Below are positions 1-5,995 of a stretch of DNA of 11,985 bases, piece by piece. The DNA comes from CAZJYC01 sp964550165 (GTDB lineage: Bacteria; Acidobacteriota; Aminicenantia; Aminicenantales; Aminicenantaceae). The translations under genes were made by a program, and so were the position numbers. The stretch is from the NCBI GenBank assembly GCA_964550165.1, contig CAZJYC010000072.1, forward strand, positions 1 to 11,985, written 5' to 3'. Below the pieces are notes generated by a model. That model was not told the DNA's origin, searched no databases, and saw only the letters and a list, made by a program, of their open reading frames with translations. Every line of letters starts with the position of its first letter. Within the stretch, counting starts at the first letter, position 1.

Positions 1-1
1 T

Positions 2-70
2 ATCGCCTCGATGCCGGCTGCGGTCAACATCGAGTGCCATGCCCACCGGGTGATGAGCTTCGAGCTATAA
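2..70 (+). CDS. C-terminal fragment of an unidentified protein
   Basis: An open frame enters from the left edge and stops with TAA at 68-70, giving 22 residues ending in ECHAHRVMSFEL. Of the 22 sense codons, 19 end in G or C, which is what one expects of real coding sequence and not of the AT-richer spacer that follows. Another frame is also open here (to a TAG at about 88-90) but shows no such third-position bias. Too little is present to assign a family. It is the last gene before the por cluster and runs in the same direction, separated from porG by 285 bases and a repeat element, so it is probably not in the same operon. Confidence 0.35.
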   Translation: MASMPAAVNIECHAHRVMSFEL

Positions 71-134
71 AATTCGGATAGACTGCATTCGCGGTCCATG
101 CACGCTAATAGAAACGCATTAAGTTTTATTACAA

Positions 135-250
135 TGTCATGGCGAGCGAACGAAGGGAGCGTGGTCATCCGACGAAGTCGCTGCGAGACACGGAACGCCG
201 TGGCAATCTCTTTAAATTTATGGGATTGCTTCGCTACCCTCGCGATGACA
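135..250. repeat. Dispersed inverted-repeat element (TGTCATxGCGAG type)
   Basis: The ends are imperfect inverted repeats: TGTCATGGCGAGCGAACGAAG on the left pairs with the complement of CTTCGCTACCCTCGCGATGACA on the right. Inside are smaller stems: CACGG (189-193) with CCGTG (198-202), and GCAATCTC (203-210) with GGGATTGC (222-229), the latter around an AT loop. Non-coding elements with the signature TGTCATTGCGAG...CGCAATGACA occur in many copies in diverse bacterial genomes. From memory this belongs to that type, but copy number cannot be seen from one window. The flanks 71-134 and 251-355 hold no gene. A single copy is present here, in the spacer before porG. Confidence 0.6.
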
Positions 251-285
251 ATTTTATTGATGCGCTTGTATTAAATGTCCAGAAA

Positions 286-316
286 TTGATATTCTTGATT
301 GGCTTTGGGGTAATCT
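286..316 (+). promoter_or_regulatory. Weak candidate promoter for porG
   Basis: TTGATA (286-291) lies 19 bases before TAATCT (311-316), which matches the -10 consensus at the first two and the last base only. Transcription would begin near 323, about 33 bases before the porG start, leaving room for the good ribosome site AAGGAG at 344-349. The spacing is long and the -10 is poor, so this is only the best candidate I could find in the spacer. Confidence 0.22.
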
Positions 317-355
317 AAAAAGACTTCGTTCAAGGCACCAAACAAGGAGAAAGAC

Positions 356-907
356 ATGACCGAGATCCGATTCCACGGAAGAGGCGGACAGGGAACCGTT
401 GTCGCTTCCAAGATTCTGGCTGACGCTATCTCCAAAGAAGGGAACTATGTCCAGGCTTACCCGGAATTTGGCGTTGAAAGGCGCGGCGCCCCGGTTTATG
501 CCTTCATCCGCATCGACAATAAGCCCATCTACGATAAAAGCAGGATCTACAAGCCCGACCATGTGGTCGTCGTCGATCCGACCTTGATCGATGTCATCGA
601 CATCACTGAAGGGCTTAAAGACGGAGGCACGATCATCATCAACACGGACAAAAAGCCTGAGGAGCTGGATTTTCCCAAGAAATACAAGGTGGCCACCATC
701 AATGCCACGGAAATCGCTGTCAAGCACAAGCTGGGCACACTCGCTTCGCCCATCGTCAACACGGCCATTGTCGGAGCGGTGGTCAAGATTTTGAAGCTGG
801 CCAAGATCGAATCCGTTCTGGAAGCTGTCCGGGAAGGAGTGCCTGTCAAGCCTGAGGAAAACATGGCAGCAGCCAAAGAAGCCTATGAAAAGACTCAAGT
901 TCAATGA
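356..907 (+). CDS. porG: 2-oxoacid:ferredoxin oxidoreductase, gamma subunit
   Basis: Gamma subunit (PorG/PorC, domain III type) of a pyruvate or related 2-oxoacid:ferredoxin oxidoreductase, a cytoplasmic enzyme that makes acyl-CoA, CO2 and reduced ferredoxin. The 183 residues match the usual length. The N-terminus has the family signature HGRGGQG at residues 7-13, followed by YPEFGVERRGAP, which is highly typical, and a later SPIVNTAIVGA segment. The start at 356 has AAGGAG six bases upstream. It heads a gamma-delta-alpha-beta set, the normal order for four-subunit enzymes, but is followed by 132 non-coding bases holding two palindromes and a promoter-like sequence, whereas the other three subunits overlap one another. 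Substrate (pyruvate versus branched-chain or other oxoacid) is inferred from the whole cluster and is not settled by this subunit. Confidence 0.95.
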   Translation: MTEIRFHGRGGQGTVVASKILADAISKEGNYVQAYPEFGVERRGAPVYAFIRIDNKPIYDKSRIYKPDHVVVVDPTLIDVIDITEGLKDGGTIIINTDKKPEELDFPKKYKVATINATEIAVKHKLGTLASPIVNTAIVGAVVKILKLAKIESVLEAVREGVPVKPEENMAAAKEAYEKTQVQ

Positions 908-912
908 GTGCA

Positions 913-936
913 GAAAAAGGGGACTGTCCCCTTTTC
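913..936. repeat. GGGGACTGTCCCC palindrome, copy 1
   Basis: A5-GGGGACTGTCCCC-T4, beginning six bases after the porG stop codon. Unlike the other four copies the T run has only four bases, so the perfect palindrome is 915-935. A GC-rich stem followed by a T run resembles a Rho-independent terminator, and its position directly after porG makes such a role plausible. It forms a pair with copy 2, centre to centre 90 bases apart. Confidence 0.9.
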
Positions 937-953
937 TATAATCCCTATAAATA

Positions 954-962
954 TGGTATAAT
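954..962 (+). promoter_or_regulatory. Extended -10 promoter between palindromes, upstream of porD
   Basis: TGGTATAAT is a perfect extended -10 (TGn plus TATAAT, hexamer 957-962). No good -35 lies 16-18 bases upstream (the 17-base position reads TTCTAT), which is common for extended -10 promoters. A second TATAAT at 937-942 lacks both the TG and a -35. Transcription would start near 969, so the leader of porD would carry palindrome copy 2 just before the ribosome site AAGGA (1029-1033). Inference from sequence only. Confidence 0.45.
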
Positions 963-1001
963 TTAATTGATTTGTTTTTTCTCATATCATTCGTTAGAAA
1001 G

Positions 1002-1028
1002 AGAAAAAGGGGACTGTCCCCTTTTTCT
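1002..1028. repeat. GGGGACTGTCCCC palindrome, copy 2
   Basis: Perfect 27-base palindrome apart from its central base, with A5 and T5 runs and an AG/CT outer pair. It ends one base before the AAGGA ribosome site of porD and 11 bases before its start codon. Folded in mRNA, the hairpin would sit right against the ribosome site. Left flank (GTTAGAAAG) is purine-rich, as at copies 4 and 5. Confidence 0.92.
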
Positions 1029-1039
1029 AAGGACTCATC

Positions 1040-1339
1040 ATGAAAAAAAAGAAAGAAACAAAAAAAGTCATTCTTGAATCCGAAAAGGATTTTCCCCTGA
1101 TGCCGATGTCCGTGGGCTCGATGCTCTTCAACAAGACAGGAGCCTGGCGGAACATCAGGCCTGTCATCGATTGCAAAAAATGCATTCAATGCGGCATCTG
1201 CTGGAAATTCTGCCCGGACGTTGCCATCTATATCGAGAACGAATTCCCGGTTATCGACTATGAATACTGCAAGGGCTGTGGCATCTGCGCCGAGGAATGC
1301 CCATCAGAGGCCATAACCATGGTCGAGGAGGAGAAATGA
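1040..1339 (+). CDS. porD: 2-oxoacid:ferredoxin oxidoreductase, delta subunit (2[4Fe-4S] ferredoxin)
   Basis: Delta subunit of the oxidoreductase, which passes electrons from the catalytic core to external ferredoxin. It is 99 residues long with two classical [4Fe-4S] motifs: C48, C51, C54 and C58 followed by Pro, and C77, C80, C83 and C87 followed by Pro. An extra Cys at 45 precedes the first motif. The N-terminal stretch of about 40 residues (with GSMLFNKTGAWRNIRPVID) is typical of PorD and separates it from free bacterial ferredoxins. The start at 1040 has AAGGA six bases upstream. Its stop codon overlaps the start of porA by four bases (ATGA), so translation of the two is probably coupled. 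Confidence 0.94.
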   Translation: MKKKKETKKVILESEKDFPLMPMSVGSMLFNKTGAWRNIRPVIDCKKCIQCGICWKFCPDVAIYIENEFPVIDYEYCKGCGICAEECPSEAITMVEEEK

Positions 1340-2490
1340 GAAAAGTCATCATGGGAAACCATGCTCTCTCTTTTGGTGCCCTGCTCTCCCGTGTCCAGGT
1401 GATCTCTGCCTACCCCATCACTCCCCAGACCCAGGTGGTGGAGCTCCTCTCCGAGATGTGCGCGGACAAATCTCTGGATGCCATGTTCATCAAGGTCGAA
1501 TCCGAGCATTCGGCCATGGCTGCCTGCCTCGGAGCTTCTCTGGCCGGCTCAAGGACATTCACCGCAACTTCTGCCCAGGGACTGACCCTGATGCATGAGC
1601 TTCTTCACTGGGCTTCGGGCGGGAGAATGCCTGTGGTCATGGGCAACATCAACCGCTCCATGGCTCCTGGCTGGAGCATCTGGTCAGACCAGAACGACAG
1701 CCTCTCCCAGAGAGACACGGGCTGGATGCAGTTCTATTGCTCGAGCAACCAGGAAGTCCTGGATACGGTCATCCAGGCCTTCAAGGTCTCAGAAAAGCTT
1801 CTCATCCCCAGCATGGTCATACTCGATGCTTTCACGCTTTCGCACACCTATGAAGTCGTGGATATCCCCGAGCAGGAAAAAGTGGATGAATACCTTCCGC
1901 CTTTCAAACCGCCGATAAGGCTCACACCGGACGAACCGCATGCCTTTGGCGGGCTCACCTCCCCCGACCATTATTTTGAGCTGCGATACAAGCTTCAAAA
2001 AGAGATGGAAAAAGCTCCAGCCCTGATCGAGGAAACCGGGAAAGAGTATGAAAAGATGTTCGGGCGCTATTTAGGATTGATCGACGATTATCGCTGCGAT
2101 GACGCAGAAATTATTCTCATCACTTCAGGAACGATGGGGTCGACGGCGCGGGTGGGTGTCGATGAGCTGCGCAAGGAAGGAATCAAAGCCGGAAATTTAA
2201 GGATAAAAGCCTTCCGGCCCTTTCCATTCGAGAAGGTCAGGGAGATTGTCAAAAATGCTGAGAAGATCGCAGTTGTCGACCGCAACATCTCCTACGGGCA
2301 TCACGGCATTTTCTACCAGGAGGTCAAATCCTCTCTTTACGGCCAGGACGGCTGCCCGCCCATTTTTGGCTTTATCGCCGGGCTGGGCGGACGGGACATC
2401 ACTCCCACGACGTTCAAAGATATCGCCAGGCAGGCGCTCAAGGAAAATAAGCCAGAAGAGAGGATTATCTGGATAGGAGTCAGACGATGA
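1336..2490 (+). CDS. porA: 2-oxoacid:ferredoxin oxidoreductase, alpha subunit
   Basis: Alpha subunit (384 residues) carrying the pyrimidine-binding and transketolase-like C-terminal domains of the enzyme. Visible family marks are GNHALSFGALLSRVQVISAYPITPQTQ near the N-terminus (split: GNHALSFG, then AYPITPQTQ), VESEHSAMAACLGAS, the run TATSAQGL, and SDQNDSLSQRDTGWMQFY in the middle, which resembles pyruvate-type alpha subunits. Later come RIKAFRPFPFE and VDRNISYGHHG. I chose ATG 1336, which overlaps the porD stop in ATGA and has GAGGAGGAG just upstream. An in-frame ATG at 1297 lies inside porD and is not credible. The end overlaps porB by four bases. Pyruvate is the likeliest substrate by similarity of the middle region, but 2-oxoisovalerate or another oxoacid cannot be excluded. 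Confidence 0.94.
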   Translation: MRKVIMGNHALSFGALLSRVQVISAYPITPQTQVVELLSEMCADKSLDAMFIKVESEHSAMAACLGASLAGSRTFTATSAQGLTLMHELLHWASGGRMPVVMGNINRSMAPGWSIWSDQNDSLSQRDTGWMQFYCSSNQEVLDTVIQAFKVSEKLLIPSMVILDAFTLSHTYEVVDIPEQEKVDEYLPPFKPPIRLTPDEPHAFGGLTSPDHYFELRYKLQKEMEKAPALIEETGKEYEKMFGRYLGLIDDYRCDDAEIILITSGTMGSTARVGVDELRKEGIKAGNLRIKAFRPFPFEKVREIVKNAEKIAVVDRNISYGHHGIFYQEVKSSLYGQDGCPPIFGFIAGLGGRDITPTTFKDIARQALKENKPEERIIWIGVRR

Positions 2491-3401
2491 GAAAAGAGAA
2501 AACCATGAAACTGACGCTCCCCGAAGTAGAGCTTATGAATTCCGGCCATTTAGCCTGCCAGGGCTGCGGGGCGACGCTGGCCATGCGCTTTGTGCTCAAG
2601 GCTCTGGGGCAAAAAACCGCGCTCTGCATTCCTGCCTGCTGCTGGTCGGTTATCGACGGGCCTTTCCCCTACTCCTCGCTCGATGTTCCCATCTATCACT
2701 GCGCCTTTGAGACAGCCGCGGTTTCTGCCTCGGGAGTCAAGGCTGGACTGGAAATGGTCGGGGACACAGAAACAACGGTCGTGGCCTGGGCTGGAGACGG
2801 AGGCACGTTCGATATCGGTATTCAGGCCCTATCAGGCGTGGCCGAGCGAAACGACGATATCATCTATGTCTGTTACGACAACGAGGCTTACATGAACACG
2901 GGAATCCAGCGGAGCTCAGCCACTCCCTACGGAGCCTGGACGACAACAACGCCGGTCAAGCACTTCAAGAACAGGCCGAAAAAGGACATGGAAGCCATCA
3001 TGGCCGCTCACAGGATTCCTTATATCGCGACGGCCAGCATCGGCTATCCTGAAGACCTGGTCAAAAAAGTGAAAAAGGCCAAAGAAATCAAAGGAACACG
3101 GTTTATCCATATCTATGCGCCCTGCCCTGTGGGCTGGAAATGCCGTCCCGAAGATACGGTCAAGCTCTCGCGCATGGCTGTCCAGAATGCGGTCTTCCCT
3201 CTCTATGAAATCGAAGGAGGCGAAAAATACACCTTGAATATCCGGCTGAAAGACAAGAAGCCGATCGACGAGTATTTAAAACTCCAGGGAAGATTCAGCC
3301 ATCTGACCGAAAAAGAGATCGCTTTCATGCAGCAGGAAGTGGACAGGAAGTGGGAGAGGCTGCTTTTCTTCGTGGATAAATGTAAGCAAGGAGATGGATG
3401 A
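2487..3401 (+). CDS. porB: 2-oxoacid:ferredoxin oxidoreductase, beta subunit (TPP-binding)
   Basis: Beta subunit (304 residues), binding thiamine diphosphate and the proximal [4Fe-4S] cluster. HLACQGCGA gives C24 and C27. The usual ATGC segment reads IPACCW, making C52 the likely third ligand with an extra Cys at 51. APCPVGW gives C213. The TPP motif begins GDGG (103-106) and continues as CYDNEAYMNTGIQRS, a strong family signature. ATG 2487 overlaps the porA stop (ATGA); a second in-frame ATG at 2505 is possible and would remove six lysine-rich residues. The end overlaps the following thioredoxin gene by four bases. The subunit looks complete and intact. Confidence 0.95.
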   Translation: MRKEKTMKLTLPEVELMNSGHLACQGCGATLAMRFVLKALGQKTALCIPACCWSVIDGPFPYSSLDVPIYHCAFETAAVSASGVKAGLEMVGDTETTVVAWAGDGGTFDIGIQALSGVAERNDDIIYVCYDNEAYMNTGIQRSSATPYGAWTTTTPVKHFKNRPKKDMEAIMAAHRIPYIATASIGYPEDLVKKVKKAKEIKGTRFIHIYAPCPVGWKCRPEDTVKLSRMAVQNAVFPLYEIEGGEKYTLNIRLKDKKPIDEYLKLQGRFSHLTEKEIAFMQQEVDRKWERLLFFVDKCKQGDG

Positions 3402-3910
3402 TGAAAAAGATAGCTGTGTTTTTGTTTCCTTTGATGCTCGCGCTTTCCGTCTGCGCCAGGCCGGAAAATCCGGCCGTTTCAGGCGAAGATTCTCGCGATG
3501 CGCCTGACTTTGCGCTTGAAGATATTTACGGCAACCAGGTTTCCCTCTCTGATCTCAAGGGCAAGGTTATTTTCTTGAATTTCTGGGCAACATGGTGCGG
3601 CCCCTGCCGGCAAGAAATCCCTGGCTTTATCGAAGCCTACAAAGAATTTAAGGATAAAGGAATGGCCATTATCGGCGTTTCCCTGGATACGACAGGCCGG
3701 AATTCAGTGCTTCAGTTCGCGGAGGAATATAGTATCAATTATCCTGTAGTCATGGGAACGGGCAAAATTGTTAAAGATTATCAGCCAGGACGGTTTATCC
3801 CGGCAACGATCATCATCGATAAGAATGGAAAAATTCGAGAAAAGCATGTCGGATACATGAATAGGGATACCCTCAAAAAATATTTCCTGAAACTGGCAGA
3901 AGAAAAATAA
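3398..3910 (+). CDS. TlpA/ResA-like extracytoplasmic thioredoxin
   Basis: A thiol-disulfide oxidoreductase of 170 residues with an N-terminal signal peptide or anchor (about residues 1-20: MMKK followed by a hydrophobic stretch) and a thioredoxin fold of the AhpC/TSA-TlpA type. The active site is WCGPC with C67 and C70. The cis-proline loop reads RFIPATIIID and is followed by KNGKI, as in ResA/TlpA. LSVC at residues 16-19 is not a good lipobox, so lipoprotein status is unclear. Start 3398 overlaps the porB stop in ATGA; ATG 3401 is equally possible. It is followed after two bases by ccdA, the usual electron donor for such proteins. Likely role: reduction of disulfides outside the cytoplasm, for example in cytochrome c assembly or envelope protein repair; the target is not shown here. 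Confidence 0.9.
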   Translation: MMKKIAVFLFPLMLALSVCARPENPAVSGEDSRDAPDFALEDIYGNQVSLSDLKGKVIFLNFWATWCGPCRQEIPGFIEAYKEFKDKGMAIIGVSLDTTGRNSVLQFAEEYSINYPVVMGTGKIVKDYQPGRFIPATIIIDKNGKIREKHVGYMNRDTLKKYFLKLAEEK

Positions 3911-3912
3911 AG

Positions 3913-4629
3913 ATGTCCGGGAGCGAAAATGTCTCCATCATGGTCGCCATCTCTGCCGGATTCATCTCTTTTCTCTCTCCCTGCATTCTTCCTCTCATTC
4001 CTTCCTACGTCGCCTTCATTACCGGAATTTCCATCGAGGAGCTTTCTTACGGAAGGAGCTTAAAACGCGTCCGATATAGAGTCATCGTCAATTCTCTGAT
4101 GTTCATCTTCGGCTTTTCTATGATATTTATCGCTCTGGGCGCTTCAGCCACTTTTATCGGACGCTTTCTGGCTGATAACATCCGCTGGTTCGAGATCATC
4201 GGCGGGGTGCTGGTCATCGTCCTGGGCGTTCACTTCACAGGGCTTTTGCGGCTGAAGTTTCTGGATCGGGAAAAGAAAATACACCTGCAGGAGAAGCCCC
4301 TCGGCTATGCAGGGACTTTTCTGGTCGGCATCGCTTTCGGCGCAGGCTGGACTCCGTGCGTCGGTCCCATCCTGGGAGCGATTCTGACCATGGCTGCGAC
4401 CACACAGAATATCTGGAAAGGAATTCTTCTCCTGTCCGTCTATTCCTTAGGGCTGGGCCTCCCCTTCTTTCTATCAGCGGTCATACTCCACAAGTTTTTC
4501 GAGTACTTCAAGGCAATCAGAAGATATTTTAAGGTCATCACCATGGTGGGTGGAATTTTATTAATTCTGGTCGGCGTGCTGCTTATCTCCGGCTATTTCT
4601 CATCGATTTCAGGTTTTCTCCAGGGATAA
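3913..4629 (+). CDS. ccdA: CcdA-type thiol-redox membrane transporter
   Basis: CcdA/DsbD transmembrane-domain family, 238 residues, inner membrane. It takes electrons from cytoplasmic thioredoxin and hands them to extracytoplasmic partners such as the TlpA-like protein encoded two bases upstream. The two redox cysteines are visible: C24 in FLSPCILPLIPSY and C149 in GWTPCVGPILG, both highly conserved contexts. Six membrane segments can be drawn at about 8-38, 57-82, 92-112, 131-158, 168-193 and 206-228. The length is standard for CcdA without periplasmic DsbD domains. No clear Shine-Dalgarno is seen, so translation may be coupled to the gene before. No cytochrome c or heme-lyase genes are in this window. 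Confidence 0.93.
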   Translation: MSGSENVSIMVAISAGFISFLSPCILPLIPSYVAFITGISIEELSYGRSLKRVRYRVIVNSLMFIFGFSMIFIALGASATFIGRFLADNIRWFEIIGGVLVIVLGVHFTGLLRLKFLDREKKIHLQEKPLGYAGTFLVGIAFGAGWTPCVGPILGAILTMAATTQNIWKGILLLSVYSLGLGLPFFLSAVILHKFFEYFKAIRRYFKVITMVGGILLILVGVLLISGYFSSISGFLQG

Positions 4630-4675
4630 AAAATATCAAAAACCGAAGAATTCAGAAATTAAAGTTGTTTTGGAT

Positions 4676-4704
4676 TTGCAAATGAATACCGAGAGATGTA
4701 CAAT
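4676..4704 (+). promoter_or_regulatory. Candidate promoter for the outer-membrane protein gene
   Basis: TTGCAA (4676-4681) and TACAAT (4699-4704) are separated by exactly 17 bases, a good vegetative-type promoter. The predicted start of transcription near 4711 is only about five bases before the ATG at 4716, and no clear ribosome site exists there, so the transcript would be nearly leaderless. The promoter lies in the 86-base gap after ccdA, which shows no obvious terminator hairpin. Confidence 0.42.
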
Positions 4705-4715
4705 CGAAAATCACG

Positions 4716-5951
4716 ATGAAAATTGCAAAGTCATGGATATATATCCTTGCTCTTGTTTGCGGGATTATCTTCATTCCCAGAAATTCCTGGCCTCAATTGA
4801 CTTTGGGCCAGTACGAGGACGAAGCGCCCTTCAGAACATGGAACACCTTCGGCCTCTCGACTGCGTCTTCCCTCGCGCAGGGTGAAATTCAGTTCACTCT
4901 GGCAGCGGACAGCTCCGCAGCACTTTCCAACCCGGCTCTTCTGAGCGAGCTGCCCAATTTCACGCTAACGCTCAACTCCTCTGTCTCCTCAGCCTCATTT
5001 TTTAAGTATTCTATCGTCAACACCGGGGTTCTTTACAGCCGCGAAAACATTTTCCTCAACCTCCTTGCCCTGGATTTTGCAGGCATATCGTTGAGGGTGA
5101 AAAACTGGACTTTTGCCCTGAGCATAGCCCTTCCTGAAAGCTACTATCGACCTGAGGCCAAAGCCCAGTCATCATCTTATTCGCTGGAGTTTGTCCAGGA
5201 AGGTGAGCTTAAGAATGTGAATTTTTCCCTGGCCTGGAAAGTCGCGAGACTCCTTGCGGCTGGCATCGGAGTGAACTATGTTTTTGGCGATTACAAGAAA
5301 GACATCATCGATCAATGGACAAGCAGCGACATCACCATTACCGATAGTCTATCCCATGAATTTCGGGGATTTTACCTTAACGGAGGACTTCTTCTGGATT
5401 TTGGCGATAGAATCAGGCTGGCTGCTGTTTTCCGCTCGCCCTATGTGAAAAAAGCAGACAGTCACAGCTTAAAGAGAAATTACTCGCCGGCTGGAGATAC
5501 GGACATAAAAATCGAAGCCTCCAGCCAGAGCGAATACAAACAGCCTCTGGTCATAGGGCTGGGCCTGAGCTGCGAGTTTTCCCCCAATTTCCGGGCGGCT
5601 TCTGAGGCCGCCTTCTATCAATGGTCAAAATACGAAATCATCTATTTTGAGCAGGAAGGCGAGATTCAAAGGGAATTCAAGGATGTGGTCAAGGTCGGAG
5701 CAGGAGTTGAGTATACGGCCAATATCAAGCTTTTCGGGCAAAGAACCGGCCTTCCCTTGAGAGCAGGCATGTGCTACGACCCGCAGCCGATGAAGGAGCC
5801 GAATTCCTCTTATCTCTATTTTTCACTGGGCACAGGCCTGCACTGGGGCAAATTGAATCTCGATGTGGGAATGCTTTTCGGCAAAGAGAGCGGATCCGGC
5901 GACTCGCTCTCAGCCAAAAAATTCGGAATGTCGCTGAGCTTTCGATTATAG
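4716..5951 (+). CDS. FadL/OMPP1-like outer-membrane beta-barrel protein
   Basis: A 411-residue protein with a signal-peptide-like N-terminus (MKIAKSW then a hydrophobic stretch to about residue 20), then an N-terminal region with TASSLAQGEIQFTLAADSSAALSNPAL (key residues: LAADSSAALSNPALL). This resembles the ADDASAAYWNPAGL signature of the OMPP1/FadL/TodX porin family. The rest is alternating hydrophobic and polar strands with many aromatic residues and ends FGMSLSFRL, as expected of a barrel. FadL-like porins take up hydrophobic compounds; the substrate here is unknown and the similarity is one of pattern. Its stop codon TAG (5949-5951) lies inside the left edge of palindrome copy 3. The signal cleavage site is not obvious. 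The start is the first ATG after a good promoter but lacks a clear ribosome site. Confidence 0.75.
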   Translation: MKIAKSWIYILALVCGIIFIPRNSWPQLTLGQYEDEAPFRTWNTFGLSTASSLAQGEIQFTLAADSSAALSNPALLSELPNFTLTLNSSVSSASFFKYSIVNTGVLYSRENIFLNLLALDFAGISLRVKNWTFALSIALPESYYRPEAKAQSSSYSLEFVQEGELKNVNFSLAWKVARLLAAGIGVNYVFGDYKKDIIDQWTSSDITITDSLSHEFRGFYLNGGLLLDFGDRIRLAAVFRSPYVKKADSHSLKRNYSPAGDTDIKIEASSQSEYKQPLVIGLGLSCEFSPNFRAASEAAFYQWSKYEIIYFEQEGEIQREFKDVVKVGAGVEYTANIKLFGQRTGLPLRAGMCYDPQPMKEPNSSYLYFSLGTGLHWGKLNLDVGMLFGKESGSGDSLSAKKFGMSLSFRL

Positions 5952-5978
5952 AAAAAGGGGACTGTCCCCTTTTTCTAT
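5948..5978. repeat. GGGGACTGTCCCC palindrome, copy 3
   Basis: Longest copy: a 31-base palindrome, perfect apart from its central base, with ATAG at the left and CTAT at the right outside the A5 and T5 runs. TAG at 5949-5951 is the stop codon of the outer-membrane protein gene. It could act as a bidirectional terminator-like hairpin. It pairs with copy 4, 71 bases centre to centre. Confidence 0.93.
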
Positions 5979-5995
5979 GTAAGGTTGAAGGAAAA

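Noticed and set aside
937..942. TATAAT directly after palindrome copy 1 as the porD promoter
   Set aside because: It has no TG extension, and the -35 position falls in the A run of the palindrome. TGGTATAAT at 954-962 is clearly better.
913..1028. CRISPR-like reading of the repeated palindromes
   Set aside because: Only two copies stand together at each doublet, the spacing differs, the other copies are kilobases away and no cas gene is present.
254..1189. Long minus-strand open frame (311 codons) across the porG-porD region
   Set aside because: It is antisense to porG and porD, whose products are unmistakable. It stays open across the palindromes because these have no stop in any frame.
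1297..1335. Earlier start for the alpha subunit of the oxidoreductase
   Set aside because: It lies inside porD. The start at 1336 matches the family N-terminus, has a strong ribosome site and gives the ATGA overlap.
4670..4885. Seventy-one-codon frame overlapping the start of the barrel-protein gene
   Set aside because: Its codons are the other frame of a convincing signal-peptide protein; it has no features of its own.
5771..5995. Upstream extension of the carboxypeptidase to an ATG inside the barrel-protein gene
   Set aside because: It would overlap the previous gene by 181 bases and put about 75 unrelated residues before a clear signal peptide. GTG 5996 is better.
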